DNA from: Ureibacillus sinduriensis BLB-1 = JCM 15800
GTDB taxonomy: Bacteria > Bacillota > Bacilli > Bacillales_A > Planococcaceae
NCBI RefSeq assembly: GCF_000772955.1
Contig: NZ_JPVO01000045.1
Span: 86,699 to 150,698, forward strand
Direction of reading: 5' to 3'
DNA: 64,000 nt
Positions 8,410 to 18,035 of this stretch are shown here, one piece after another (position 1 is the first letter of the stretch; each line of letters starts with the position of its first letter). The notes below the pieces were generated by a model, which saw only the letters and a program-made list of their open reading frames with translations, was not told the origin of the DNA and did no database searches. Both the position numbers and the translations under genes were made by a program.

Positions 8410-9844
8410 TTTTTCCAAACCCTTCTTTATTGAGCCGGAATATTTCATTGCGTGCTTCATCCATTTCAGCCGTGATGCCATGATGGAAAAATACAATGTC
8501 CCCTTTCGGGAATGCTGCATTTCTTCCAACCCGCCCACTGATTTGGATCAGGGCACTGGATGTAAAGATTTTGGATTCCGCCCCGACTACCGCCACCTGG
8601 ACGTTTTTGATGGTGATGCCTCTTTCCAGAATCGTCGTTGTGAGGAGACCTAGTATTTGTTCATTGCGAAGTTTCATGACCTTCTCTTTCCGGTCTGTAT
8701 CTTCAGCGTGAACACTAAGGATTCTTTCGTCCAGTTGTTGAAAGAGCGGAATGGCTTGCTCCATTAACTGGATGGTTGGGAAGAAAATGAGGAAAGGTTC
8801 TTGATTTGAAAGTTTTTCATTGGTCCATTCTCGCAATTTCCTTGGGATTCTCCCCTTTTGAATCGCTTTATCATACGACCATAAGGACTCATACCGAGGA
8901 ATTGGCAATGGATGCCCATGATACCTTTTGGGAATGAAAGAATAGCCCCATTTTTCTTTTTTCTGTTTGGCTAGAATTTGTGGCGAAGGTGTAGCGGTAA
9001 CCAAAGCGACGGGGGCATCTTGCTTTTTCACTTTGTGCACCGCTTTTTGCAATGCCTGGTCGTAGGTGTACGGAAACGCATCGGCCTCATCGACAATGAT
9101 GACATCGAAGGCATTTTCGAACCGAAAAAGTTGGTGGGTTGTGGAAATGACTAGTTGCGCAAAGCCGGTTTGTTTAGGGGCTTTGCCGTATAAGGCGTGG
9201 ATATTGGTTTTCGGAAATACTTTTTGAAAACGTGGAAATAGCTCGAGAACGACATCCGTCCTTGGGGTGGCGATACAAACCCGCAACCCCCTGTTTAATG
9301 CATAGTGAACGGCCGGAAATAAAATCTCGGTCTTCCCTGCCCCGCACACTGCATGATTAAGATGGTTACGCTTCTGTTTTATACTACTTACAAGCTGGGT
9401 GGCTGCCTCTTTTTGAGCTTCCGTAAATGTCCCGTTCCAATCTAGCAGGTGTTTTTTGTGCGTCAGCGGCTTCGCTCCAATCCAACTAATCAAATCGGTG
9501 CAGCTCGTCACCCTCCCCATGTTGAGGCAATGTCTGCAGTAGACACACTCTTTTTCGCATTTCGCGCATGTGTATTGGACGAATTCTTGTTGGATTTTAT
9601 TTTGGCATCGATTGCAAGTGAAATGCGTGCGTTGGAAGATGAGGACCTTCGTTCTGATGGTGATACCTTTTTTTGTCGTAAAGTAGTTTCGGAGAATATA
9701 AGTATCAACCTTAGATTGGGGAAAAGGTGTATTATAACGCGTCCAAATTCGGCCGGCAAAAAAATCACGGATTTGTGGCTCGATGATGATACCTTTATAA
9801 GATAGTTTGTGAGGTTTTCTTGTTTTTGACAGCTTGAAATTCAT
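8396..9844 (-). CDS. comFA: Competence DNA helicase ComFA
   Basis: 482-residue cytoplasmic DEAD-type ATPase that helps pull single-stranded DNA through the membrane channel. An N-terminal four-Cys zinc domain (CNRCQNK ... CAKCEKECVYCRHC, about residues 75-105) comes first. Then Walker A AVCGAGKTE, Walker B IIVDEADAF and motif III VTATPSP follow. The C-terminal helicase half carries ERGITI and QISGRVGRN. ATG 9844 follows AAAGGAG with 7-nt spacing. It heads the comFA-comFC operon. Confidence 0.96.
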   Translation of the reverse strand: MNFKLSKTRKPHKLSYKGIIIEPQIRDFFAGRIWTRYNTPFPQSKVDTYILRNYFTTKKGITIRTKVLIFQRTHFTCNRCQNKIQQEFVQYTCAKCEKECVYCRHCLNMGRVTSCTDLISWIGAKPLTHKKHLLDWNGTFTEAQKEAATQLVSSIKQKRNHLNHAVCGAGKTEILFPAVHYALNRGLRVCIATPRTDVVLELFPRFQKVFPKTNIHALYGKAPKQTGFAQLVISTTHQLFRFENAFDVIIVDEADAFPYTYDQALQKAVHKVKKQDAPVALVTATPSPQILAKQKKEKWGYSFIPKRYHGHPLPIPRYESLWSYDKAIQKGRIPRKLREWTNEKLSNQEPFLIFFPTIQLMEQAIPLFQQLDERILSVHAEDTDRKEKVMKLRNEQILGLLTTTILERGITIKNVQVAVVGAESKIFTSSALIQISGRVGRNAAFPKGDIVFFHHGITAEMDEARNEIFRLNKEGFGKNETP

Positions 9845-10021
9845 TTTTTCGCTCCTTTACTGATGGATGTTATATACCTTTCCTCTAATTAAACATTGAA
9901 TCCTAAGAATAAAGTCTTTTATCACTAATGAATTTTCCTTATTTTACCTAATAACTCTTTATTTGTAACATCATTTATGTTAACTTTTATATTAAAATAC
10001 GTTAACAAAGGGGTGTTTGTT

Positions 10022-10228
10022 ATGTTTAAATCAATAAAGAGTAGATTTATTCTTTCATGCGTAACTTCATTGCTTTTTATTAGTTTAATTTTTATTCTCT
10101 TTAATTCGCCAGTACAAATAAGTAATACACAGGTGAATATTTATATTTTCGTGACATTGGCATCGGTATTCAACACTGGTATACAAGCACAGAAATATCT
10201 CCAGTCCAAAGGGATCACCATAAAATAA
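10022..10228 (+). CDS. Small membrane protein
   Basis: 68 residues with two predicted membrane helices (about residues 9-28 and 37-55) and a short Lys-rich tail. I chose ATG 10022 because AAAGGGG ends 6-7 nt before it; the longer frame from 9977 has no such signal. It stands alone, divergent from comFA and convergent with degV. No family recognised. Confidence 0.6.
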   Translation: MFKSIKSRFILSCVTSLLFISLIFILFNSPVQISNTQVNIYIFVTLASVFNTGIQAQKYLQSKGITIK

Positions 10229-10337
10229 ACGTGAAGAATCCGGTTTGTATTTAATTATAAACTGGATTTTTCATGTTAAAATCTCCAACTATAATTTCCA
10301 TTCAATCAACACCCCCTAAATGGTACTTTCCACTAAC

Positions 10338-10374
10338 AAAAAACAGCCCCCACGATTTCCGTAGAGACTGTTCA
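10338..10374 (-). terminator. Terminator of degV
   Basis: Minus strand ACAGTCTCTACG / CGTGGGGGCTGT (with GU pairs), then TTTTTTG. Confidence 0.65.
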
Positions 10375-10397
10375 CTGCTGCTCGATTCATGAGCAAG

Positions 10398-11243
10398 TTA
10401 AATTTTCTTCACCCAACCAAGACCTAATGAGCCTTCGCCAAGATGCGTTCCGATGACCGGACCGAAGTAGCTTAGGTTAAATTCCACATTTGGATAAGTT
10501 TCAGCCAGTTGGTTCATCCATTCTCGGCCCTCTTCTTCGCAGTTGGCATGGATGACTGTGGCGATGAACTTGTCACCTTTCATGGCATCCTCGGCCAATA
10601 AATCTTCGACGCGGCGCAATGCTTTCTTCTTCGTACGAATTTTTTCGAATGGCACGATTACTTTTTCATCAAAGCAAAGGATCGGCTTTACTTGCAACAA
10701 TCCGCCTACAAGGGCAGCCGCTGCTGAAAGTCGTCCTCCGCGTTGCAAGTGTGCCAAATCATCGACAACGAAATAAGCGTGCATTAACCGTTTCATTTCT
10801 TCTAAAGTAGCAAGGATTTGATCGCTCGTTGCACCTTGCTCGGCCATTTCCCCGGCCTTCAAGGCAAAGTAGCCTTGAGGGGCACAAGAAATTTCGCTAT
10901 CAAACGTATATACTTTGATGCCATCCACCATTTGACCGGCTTGGGCTGCACCTTGATATGTACCGCTGATGCCGCTCGATAGATGGATGGAAATGACTTC
11001 ATCATACTCATTTGAAAGTTCTTCGAATAACTCAACAAATTTCCCAACGGCTGGTTGTGTTGTTTTAGGGAATGACTTCGACGTGCGCACTTTATCATAA
11101 AACTCGGAGGACGTGATTTCTACTTCCTCCTCGTAGCTTCCATCTTCCAAATTCACACTAAGGGGAATCATCCGAATGTTGTAGCGTTCTCTTTCCTCTT
11201 CGCTTAAATATGCTGTACTGTCTGTAACGACTGCAATACCCAT
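10398..11243 (-). CDS. degV: DegV family fatty-acid-binding protein
   Basis: 281 residues with DegV hallmarks: an N-terminal IAVVTDSTAYLSEEE, SFPKTTQPAVG, and HLSSGISGTYQGA. DegV/FakB proteins bind a fatty acid and present it to the fatty acid kinase FakA. It lies next to degSU and comF as in B. subtilis (yviA). It is monocistronic here, with its own terminator. GGAG precedes ATG 11243. Which lipid it prefers cannot be read from sequence. Confidence 0.93.
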   Translation of the reverse strand: MGIAVVTDSTAYLSEEERERYNIRMIPLSVNLEDGSYEEEVEITSSEFYDKVRTSKSFPKTTQPAVGKFVELFEELSNEYDEVISIHLSSGISGTYQGAAQAGQMVDGIKVYTFDSEISCAPQGYFALKAGEMAEQGATSDQILATLEEMKRLMHAYFVVDDLAHLQRGGRLSAAAALVGGLLQVKPILCFDEKVIVPFEKIRTKKKALRRVEDLLAEDAMKGDKFIATVIHANCEEEGREWMNQLAETYPNVEFNLSYFGPVIGTHLGEGSLGLGWVKKI

Positions 11244-11356
11244 GAATACTCCACTCTCCTATTGTCCATATTTTACCGTATTTCATGCTGCTTTGTGAAT
11301 CACCTATCAATCAAAAGCCCGAAATTAACTATTTCAACACTTTCATAAACTAAAAA

Positions 11357-11407
11357 TAAAAAAGTGCTTCGTATACGTTAAACACAATTGTACACGAAAC
11401 ACTTCAT
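11357..11407 (-). terminator. Terminator of the NTF2-like lipoprotein gene
   Basis: Minus strand AAGTGTTTCGTGTAC, loop, GTATACGAAGCACTT, followed by TTTTTATTTTT. Confidence 0.75.
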
Positions 11408-11470
11408 CTTTTTGGAAACTTTCGTAAGACAAAATCCTACATTTCCACATTTCTATTTTACAAGAATCAC

Positions 11471-12034
11471 TTATTGACCTGAATTATTGCCAATATAGTA
11501 AACGCTCGTTACTTTCCACGCCTCGTCCTCTTTGACAAAGACGGTGACTTGTCGCCCACTGCTTGCCAACTCCGCGTTTGTTTCGATTTCGGTCATTTGG
11601 ATATCCAGATTCGCAAAGACCTGCGCTTCTTCTTCACTATATTTTACAATCGTTGTATCTTTTGCTGTTCTCTCGATATTATATTGTGCAAACGCTTGTT
11701 TTGCAGCATTAACATCCTCTTCATATTCAAAGCCCTTAGGATTGTTTGAAAGGGTTTGCGTATAGCGATCGATGTCTTTTGCATTAAACGCTGCAATATA
11801 TTCATCAAAGGCTGCCAATATCGCTGCTTGTTCCTCTTCCGGAACATTGATAGCTTGTTCAATTTCATCGCCTAATACTTCAAAACCAATTTCATTTTCT
11901 GTTTCTTCCGTACTTGCTGCAAGGTCTTCAGTGTTATTAACTTCTGTGTTACTTTCTTCATTTTTACTATCTTCTGTATTGTTACAAGCAGTCAGCACAA
12001 AGAGAGCCAACGCCAGCATTAACCATTTTTTCAT
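11471..12034 (-). CDS. Lipoprotein with NTF2-like domain
   Basis: 187 residues. Signal peptide with lipobox LTAC (Cys about residue 17) means it is anchored to the outer face of the membrane. An acidic low-complexity linker (about 18-60) follows. The C-terminal 120 residues look like a SnoaL/NTF2-type fold: AAFDEYIAAFNAKDIDRYTQTL, split here as AAFDEYIAAFNAKD plus IDRYTQTL, and WKVTSVYYIG at the end. Ligand and role unknown. It sits alone between degV and degU. Confidence 0.75.
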   Translation of the reverse strand: MKKWLMLALALFVLTACNNTEDSKNEESNTEVNNTEDLAASTEETENEIGFEVLGDEIEQAINVPEEEQAAILAAFDEYIAAFNAKDIDRYTQTLSNNPKGFEYEEDVNAAKQAFAQYNIERTAKDTTIVKYSEEEAQVFANLDIQMTEIETNAELASSGRQVTVFVKEDEAWKVTSVYYIGNNSGQ

Positions 12035-12249
12035 AAACTTAATACCTCCTGCGTAACTATTGTAGCATGATTGTCAAACTGTGGCTATTTTAGTAATATC
12101 CTCTCGAAAAAGTAATAAAAATTTATCATTTGTCATGTTACTTTGTGTTACCGATTGTTTTGACGTTTTCGGGACTCAATTTGTTTCCAAAATTCTATTT
12201 GGAAATTATTTCATCCTCGACAGTCATTACAACCATTGGCAAAATAAAA

Positions 12250-12310
12250 AAATTCCAATCAACGAAAGATTCGTCAATTGGAATGGGAGACTGTCGACAA
12301 GCGGACAGTC
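12250..12310 (-). terminator. Terminator after degU (two hairpins)
   Basis: Minus strand: GACTGTC/GACAGTC hairpin (about 12288-12310), then CCAATTGACGAA/TTCGTTGATTGG followed by AATTTTTTT. The second is the typical intrinsic terminator. Confidence 0.75.
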
Positions 12311-12323
12311 AAAGTACTATTTA

Positions 12324-12998
12324 TTATCGAACTTCGACCCAGCCATTTTTAATGGCAGTGACTACCGCTTGCGTACGGTCATTTACGTTCATTTTTTGCA
12401 AAATGCTTGAAACATGGTTTTTCACGGTTTTTTCAGAGATGAATAAAGTTTCACCGATTGTACGGTTCGATTGTCCATCTGTTAATAATTGAAGAACTTC
12501 GCACTCACGTTTAGTTAGTAAGTGGAATGGACGGCGAATTTCCGTTTGGTGGAAGTTTCCTTTGTTTTCATGCTCGCTTAAACGACGGAATTCCGCCACC
12601 AAGTTTTTAGTTACTTTAGGATGTAAATAAGAGCCACCGTTTGCAACGACCTTAATTGCTTCCACGATTTCATCGGCATCCATTTCCTTAAGCATGTAAC
12701 CGAGAGCACCAGATCGCAGCGCATGAGTAACGTAAGATTCGTCATCATGAATCGAAAGCATAATCACTTTTGCATCCGGAAATTCCGCCACCAGCTCGGA
12801 AGTTGCTTCCACACCATTTTTTCCTGGCATATTGATATCCATCAGTACAACATCCGGCATGTTGTTTTGGTATAAGTTAACTACATCAGCACCATCATCG
12901 CCTTCAGCAACTACTTCAAATGTATCTTCAAAATCTAGAATTCGTTTTACTCCTTCGCGGAATAATTGGTGGTCATCAATAATAATAATTTTCGTCAT
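12324..12998 (-). CDS. degU: Response regulator DegU
   Basis: 224-residue NarL/FixJ-type response regulator. The receiver domain has the phospho-acceptor Asp in [10 protein letters not shown] (about residue 54) and Lys in LKEMDADEI. The C-terminal LuxR-type HTH is [18 protein letters not shown] ... [14 protein letters not shown]. DegU-P governs exoenzymes, motility, competence and biofilm in Bacillales. It lies 31 nt after degS and ends with a strong terminator. Confidence 0.97.
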   Translation of the reverse strand: MTKIIIIDDHQLFREGVKRILDFEDTFEVVAEGDDGADVVNLYQNNMPDVVLMDINMPGKNGVEATSELVAEFPDAKVIMLSIHDDESYVTHALRSGALGYMLKEMDADEIVEAIKVVANGGSYLHPKVTKNLVAEFRRLSEHENKGNFHQTEIRRPFHLLTKRECEVLQLLTDGQSNRTIGETLFISEKTVKNHVSSILQKMNVNDRTQAVVTAIKNGWVEVR

Positions 12999-13028
12999 AA
13001 AACTTTTTCCCCCTACAGTGGCATCTAT

Positions 13029-14195
13029 TTAAATTTCGATTTTTAGTATATTTTCAGGCATGGGAATCTTAAATAAAATACTTGTCCCATTCCCTGGACT
13101 ACTTTGAATTTCCATTGTTCCTTTTAGCAAATCGATCCTTTCCTTCATACCGATAATGCCGAAGGATTGATCTCTTGCAGCTTTTTTATCGAAGCCAGTT
13201 CCGTTGTCCTTGACCAGAATGCTGACTTGCTCGCTAAGCCATTCTATCTTAACCCATATATCTGGAGATTTGCCATGCTTGATGGCATTATTGACACTTT
13301 CCTGGACTAAACGGAAAATCGACACCTCGTAATCGGAAGGAAGTCTCTTTTCATCGCTATATGTTTGGAAGTGAATGTGGACACCTGGGTTATATTCCAT
13401 TATTGTAGACAAATATTTTTTCAGCGTCGGAACGATTCCTAGGTCATCCAGTGCCATCGGACGCAGATCGTAAATAATACGGCGAACTTCCGATAGGGCA
13501 TTTCGAACTGTCTTTTTCAACTCCGCAATCTCTTTAATGGCAGGTTCCATCCCTTTTTCTCTGTACGTTCTTTCAATCAAGTCCGAGCGCATGAGGACAT
13601 TGGCCATCATTTGGGCAGGACCATCGTGAATTTCACGGGATAGACGTTTTCTTTCTTTTTCCTGTGCCGCAATAATTTTAATTCCAAAGTCTTGTTTAAT
13701 TTTAGCATTTTCCAATGCGAGGCTGACATTTTTTAAATCGGTCGTTAAATAATTCAAGACAACATTTACTTGATCGACAATGTGTTCTGCGCGTTCAATT
13801 GTATCGTATAATGTCTTTAACCGACGTTCTAGATCATCCCGCTTTTCACGCAATCGTTTTTCTTCAGAACGTGTAAGAGATAGGCGAATTTGAAGATCAT
13901 TTGCATTTTCGTAAGCTTCACGCACTTGTTCCTCAGTGTATTGGTTGAAATACTTACTCACTTCTACTAGACGTAATTTAGCGAGTTTAGTTCGTTGCTC
14001 TAAATCATCACTTTCATCTATGATCAGTTTGATTTTCTGCTTAATGAATTCCAATTCTTCTTTTAACTCTTCAAAGCTGTTTCGGCTTTGCTCACTAATT
14101 ATGAATATATCATTTTTTGAGCTTGTTATGGTCTCAATCATCCGATTAAAGATCACATCAAGCGAGCCAATATCAACTTTCTCGTTTGAAAACAT
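13029..14195 (-). CDS. degS: Sensor histidine kinase DegS
   Basis: 388-residue cytosolic kinase without membrane segments. The N-terminal 170 residues are coiled-coil (DegS sensor domain). Then comes the HisKA_3 box RLSREIHDGPAQMMANVL with the phospho-His, and HATPase_c with NAIKHG, VKDNGTGFD and GIIGMKERI. It phosphorylates DegU from the next gene. ATG 14195 has only a weak purine-rich SD. The longest frame agrees with the family length. Confidence 0.97.
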   Translation of the reverse strand: MFSNEKVDIGSLDVIFNRMIETITSSKNDIFIISEQSRNSFEELKEELEFIKQKIKLIIDESDDLEQRTKLAKLRLVEVSKYFNQYTEEQVREAYENANDLQIRLSLTRSEEKRLREKRDDLERRLKTLYDTIERAEHIVDQVNVVLNYLTTDLKNVSLALENAKIKQDFGIKIIAAQEKERKRLSREIHDGPAQMMANVLMRSDLIERTYREKGMEPAIKEIAELKKTVRNALSEVRRIIYDLRPMALDDLGIVPTLKKYLSTIMEYNPGVHIHFQTYSDEKRLPSDYEVSIFRLVQESVNNAIKHGKSPDIWVKIEWLSEQVSILVKDNGTGFDKKAARDQSFGIIGMKERIDLLKGTMEIQSSPGNGTSILFKIPMPENILKIEI

Positions 14196-14372
14196 ACCTT
14201 TACCCCAATCTAATTGGTGTTAATATATAGTATAACAATAATAAATAGGTCTTGAAATGAAAAACCAGTAACTGTAATTGTTATTTAATATTATAACATT
14301 TTAGTTATAAAATTTAAGTAAATATCTTACTATAGAATCTTTCATTTTTTGTAACAAAAAGGAGATAACATA

Positions 14373-15005
14373 ATGCGAAATGACTATAAAACAGTAAAAG
14401 GCTTTGGGGAGAGAGAAATAGTGCTGTCAAAATCTCGTTTCATTGCTTATGTAAATCGGGCCGAAACGGAAGAAGAAGCAATCGAATTTATCGAAAGCAT
14501 AAAAAAGAAGCATTCCAGTGCAACCCACAATTGTTCTTGCTACATGGTCGGCGAGCACGACCAGATCCAAAAAGCCAACGACGATGGGGAACCTAGCGGA
14601 ACAGCCGGCGTCCCTATGCTAGAGGTGTTAAAAAAACAAGGGCTAAAAGACACGGTGGTTGTTGTGACTCGATATTTCGGAGGCATCAAGCTGGGCGGCG
14701 GCGGTTTGATCCGTGCATATGGAAAAGCCACAACGGAAGGAATCGATGCAGCACAAGTAGTAGAGCGAAAGTTGCATCACGTCATGAAGGTCTCCATTGA
14801 TTATACTTGGCTGGGTAAAGTTGAAAATGAGGTTCGCAACTCAAGCTACACTTTGAATGAGATTCAATATGCGGAAAATGTGGAAGTGCTCGTCGATGTG
14901 GCAAAAGATGATGTGGAAAAGTTTACAGACTGGATGACCGAGCTTACTAACGGCCAGTCCGTCATCACATGTGTCGATAAAAAGTTTGTAGAATTTGTGA
15001 TCTAG
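14373..15005 (+). CDS. yvyE: YigZ/IMPACT family protein
   Basis: 210 residues of the UPF0029/YigZ family. The N-terminal Impact domain includes SKSRFIAYV, CSCYMVG, DDGEPSGTAG, and FGGIKLGGGGLIRAYG. A C-terminal DUF1949-like ferredoxin fold is present from about residue 140. The gene lies divergently next to degS exactly as in B. subtilis (yvyE). Related proteins influence translation regulators in eukaryotes; the bacterial role is uncertain. SD AAAGGAG precedes ATG 14373. Confidence 0.93.
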   Translation: MRNDYKTVKGFGEREIVLSKSRFIAYVNRAETEEEAIEFIESIKKKHSSATHNCSCYMVGEHDQIQKANDDGEPSGTAGVPMLEVLKKQGLKDTVVVVTRYFGGIKLGGGGLIRAYGKATTEGIDAAQVVERKLHHVMKVSIDYTWLGKVENEVRNSSYTLNEIQYAENVEVLVDVAKDDVEKFTDWMTELTNGQSVITCVDKKFVEFVI

Positions 15006-15340
15006 ATAAAAATTTAATGGTTAGTTTGCGCATTAAAATTCTGTTGAAATCTTATAATTTTGTAACCACCGAAACGCATGATTCGGTGGATTTCATACAT
15101 ATTTTATACTACTAATCTCATAATCTGCTTAAATTTTACTATTTAAAAACGAAAATCTATTTTACTGTAATTCGACATCATAGTATAATAAGTCGTATTG
15201 GTTTAGTTGTCGACACCTTTCTGCTTACGCAAGTTTTACCACAGATAATCAGAACGTTCTTCGACATACTAAAAAGAAAAGAAAAAACAACTTGTTACTA
15301 CTATAAATGAATGCAATTCCTACATTAGAGGAGAGTTTAG
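15006..15340 (+). other. Intergenic, yvyE to tagU-like gene
   Basis: 335 bp. A perfect 8-bp hairpin CCACCGAA/TTCGGTGG lies at 15066-15089, probably the end of the yvyE transcript, though the following T-run is weak. The rest is AT-rich and should hold the promoter of the next gene. I could not fix the -10 and -35. Confidence 0.5.
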
Positions 15341-16399
15341 ATGAAACGATCAGATTTGAAAATGAAAGAGAAAAAGCCGAAAAAGAAATTTTCGATTGTG
15401 TTGAAAGTACTATTATTATTAGCGGCTTCTTTATTATTATGTGTCACGACATATGGTGTGTACATAACGAAAAAAGCCGAAAAGGCAGTAGATAATTCCT
15501 ACGAAGAAGTCGATCGCGACATATCGGATAAGCGAGAAGCAAAGGTTGAGCCGGTACAAGATAATGTTTCCATCCTTTTCATCGGTGTCGATGATAGTGA
15601 AGAAAGAGGTCAAGGTGCAGATCATTCTCGTTCCGACGCTTTAGTGCTTGCAACATTGAACAATAAAGCAAAAACGGTTAAGCTCGTAAGTATTCCGCGT
15701 GATTCTTACGTATATATTCCTTATATCGACAATGAAGACAAAATTACGCATGCCCATGCATTTGGTGGAACACTTGCCTCCATTGAAACAGTAGAGGAAT
15801 TATTTGATATCCCTGTAGATTATTATGTGCGGATGAACTTCAATGCATTCATCGATGTTGTCGATGCACTTGGTGGAATTGAAGTCGATGTCAATATTCC
15901 ATATGCATTCTATGAAATGGATGAACATGATAATAAATCCATCTATTTAGAGCCTGGCTTACAAGAACTAAACGGCAGTGAAGCACTTTCTTTAGCGAGA
16001 ACGCGTAAACACGATAGCGACATAATGCGTGGCCAGCGCCAGCAAGACATCATTAAAGCAATCGCCCAAAAAGCATCTTCGGTTACATCGATCTCAAAAT
16101 ATGATGATATCCTTGAAGCCATTGGGGACAACATGAAAACCGATATGACATTCGATGAAATGAAATCCTTCTTTAGTTACTTTACGCAAGGAATTCCTCA
16201 AATCGATGCATTAACTTTGAATGGATATGATGACACATCGACTGGTACATATTATTACCAATTGGATGAAGAATCACTCGAAGAGACACAACACATCCTA
16301 CAAAGTCACCTAGAACTAATCCCGGATTCATCAAGCATCTCCGGAGCCAGTACAACAGAAAACGCATCCGACTCAATCGAAGATGACACATCGAGATAA
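15341..16399 (+). CDS. tagU: LytR-CpsA-Psr wall-polymer transferase (TagU-like)
   Basis: 352 residues. A cytoplasmic Lys-rich start is followed by one membrane helix (about 18-40) and an extracellular LCP domain. The LCP domain shows NVSILFIGVDDSEERG, RSDALVLATLN, VSIPRDSYVYIPY, and ALSLARTRKHDSDIMRGQRQQ with the Arg residues that bind the polyprenyl pyrophosphate. LCP enzymes attach teichoic-acid-type polymers to peptidoglycan. It faces tagO, which makes the linkage unit, so the pair forms a polymer-attachment module. Which LCP paralogue it is remains uncertain. Confidence 0.92.
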   Translation: MKRSDLKMKEKKPKKKFSIVLKVLLLLAASLLLCVTTYGVYITKKAEKAVDNSYEEVDRDISDKREAKVEPVQDNVSILFIGVDDSEERGQGADHSRSDALVLATLNNKAKTVKLVSIPRDSYVYIPYIDNEDKITHAHAFGGTLASIETVEELFDIPVDYYVRMNFNAFIDVVDALGGIEVDVNIPYAFYEMDEHDNKSIYLEPGLQELNGSEALSLARTRKHDSDIMRGQRQQDIIKAIAQKASSVTSISKYDDILEAIGDNMKTDMTFDEMKSFFSYFTQGIPQIDALTLNGYDDTSTGTYYYQLDEESLEETQHILQSHLELIPDSSSISGASTTENASDSIEDDTSR

Positions 16400-16410
16400 T
16401 TAAAGTACAA

Positions 16411-16445
16411 ACCCGTGAAGAAAAAATCTCTTCACGGGTTTTTAT
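16411..16445 (+). terminator. Terminator of tagU-like gene
   Basis: CCCGTGAAG/CTTCACGGG stem with an A-rich loop, then TTTTTAT. Confidence 0.85.
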
Positions 16446-16468
16446 ATGTGAACTTTTGTTCGTGAATT

Positions 16469-16587
16469 GAATTGTGTGTGTGCCTGGCACCCGCACTTTT
16501 CTGAATTGTATCGGAATTGTGTAAGTGCCTGGCACCCGTACTTTTCTGAATTGTATCGGAATTGTGTGTGTGCCAGGCACTCACACA
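16469..16587 (+). repeat. Palindromic repeat array A (3 units)
   Basis: Palindromes GTGCCTGGCAC at 16480, 16525 and GTGCCAGGCAC at 16570, exactly 45 bp apart. Units begin GAATTGTG and end with an 11-nt linker such as GAATTGTATCG. The array lies between the convergent tagU and tagO terminators. It belongs to the family centred on the RAYT gene. Confidence 0.9.
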
Positions 16588-16603
16588 GCAGCACCTACAC
16601 AAT

Positions 16604-16655
16604 AAAAAAAGCCACTCGCTCAGATCGTTTTGTAACGGTTTGAGCGAGTGACTTC
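16604..16655 (-). terminator. Terminator of tagO
   Basis: TCACTCGCTCA / TGAGCGAGTGG stem, then CTTTTTTT on the minus strand. Confidence 0.8.
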
Positions 16656-16670
16656 TGTTTTAATTTATTT

Positions 16671-17741
16671 TTATTTATTGAATATCCTCACCAGGTTGAT
16701 GAGTGGGCGATAGTTTTTGCCGGCTAGTCCGATGACTTCGACGAATAGTTCGATCGCAACTAAAAGGACGGTTACCAACAAAATTGCTCCCCAGATTTTA
16801 GCCATCGAGAAGATAATTGCGGCAATGCCGAACAATGCGGCAATCCCATAAATAATTAATACCGTATTTCGATGGGAGAAGCCCATATCAATTAAACGGT
16901 GATGCAAGTGTGATTTATCTGGATCCGACCATTTTTGCCCATTGCGCAATCGGCGGACAATCGCAAAGAATGTATCCGAAATCGGCACTCCCAGCATAAT
17001 GACAGGGATAATGAATGAAACGATTGTGAATCCTTTAAATCCAAGCAGTGACAGCACTGCAATCATAAACCCTAAAAATAAAGCCCCGGTGTCACCCATA
17101 AAAATTTTCGCCGGGTGGAAGTTATAGAATAAAAATCCTAATGTACTGCAAGCTAAAATAGCAGCTGTTGCCAAGACAAAGACATTACCCATGATTAAAG
17201 CCATGCAAGCCAACGTAATCAGAGCGATTGTTGAAACACCTGCTGCAAGACCATCTAAACCATCAATTAAATTAATGGCATTCGTGATTCCAACAATCCA
17301 CAAGATTGTGAACGGAATACTCAAGAACCCGAAATCCAATGAACCACCGAATGGCAGGTTAATCTCCTCGATTTGAATACCGCCAACAAAAACAATAATA
17401 CATCCAGCAACTAACTGGCCAAGCATTTTAGCCTTAGCCGAAATTTCACGCATGTCATCTATAATACCAGTAATGACAATTACTGTAGCTCCCAACACAA
17501 TCGCCAGTGGTATCATGAATGGATTTTCTCCTGTTGGAACAACCGGAACCGGTCTTAGTATAGCTAGTCCAATGATAAATGCGATAAATATTGCTAAACC
17601 ACCAAGACGAGGCATAATCCGCGAATGTACTTTTCGATAATTTGGCGCATCCACTGCACCAATACGGAATGCTAATCGTTTTACTAATGGAGTAATTAAA
17701 ATGGCTGCAATCAGAGCCACGATTAAAGACACATAAAGCAT
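16671..17741 (-). CDS. tagO: Undecaprenyl-phosphate GlcNAc-1-phosphate transferase (TagO)
   Basis: 356-residue polytopic membrane enzyme (about 10-11 helices) that starts wall-polymer synthesis by moving GlcNAc-1-P to undecaprenyl phosphate. MraY/WecA family motifs: KVHSRIMPRLGG, GIIDDMREI, INLIDGLDGLAAG, IFMGDTGALFLGF, and the cytoplasmic SHLHHRLIDMG. I start at ATG 17741 (MLYVSL), which has GAGGAGG in front; the frame can be read 5 codons further. In SLH-based S-layer bacteria this step also feeds the secondary wall polymer that holds the S-layer. Confidence 0.94.
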   Translation of the reverse strand: MLYVSLIVALIAAILITPLVKRLAFRIGAVDAPNYRKVHSRIMPRLGGLAIFIAFIIGLAILRPVPVVPTGENPFMIPLAIVLGATVIVITGIIDDMREISAKAKMLGQLVAGCIIVFVGGIQIEEINLPFGGSLDFGFLSIPFTILWIVGITNAINLIDGLDGLAAGVSTIALITLACMALIMGNVFVLATAAILACSTLGFLFYNFHPAKIFMGDTGALFLGFMIAVLSLLGFKGFTIVSFIIPVIMLGVPISDTFFAIVRRLRNGQKWSDPDKSHLHHRLIDMGFSHRNTVLIIYGIAALFGIAAIIFSMAKIWGAILLVTVLLVAIELFVEVIGLAGKNYRPLINLVRIFNK

Positions 17742-18035
17742 GTCTCTCCTCCTCAAAAATAATATATAGGTACCATAAATCTAAATCATTATAGCATGTT
17801 GTTTTACGAAAATATACCTTTTCTCGTTTACAAAAAAGGAACAATTGAGACAAAATTATTAACGCTCAGTAACATTCCATCCTTTAAGGAAATACTTATT
17901 GAACCAAACTTTATCCCGTTATTCTGATTTCGTTCAGTTTTCCCTCCCCCTGAAGTAGTCATACATCCTAAAATTTGATAGAATAACTAAGTGTCTAGAT
18001 GTATAACTGGACGATTCTTAAAGGAGCGTAAAATA

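Noticed and set aside
12081..12410. Plus-strand frame of 109 codons
   Set aside because: Overlaps the degU terminator and the end of degU in reverse; no SD and no protein-like composition.
16182..16580. Minus-strand frame with repeated VPGT-HTIPIQF units
   Set aside because: It is translation of repeat array A and of the tagU gene in the wrong strand; the regular peptide only mirrors the 45-bp DNA repeat.
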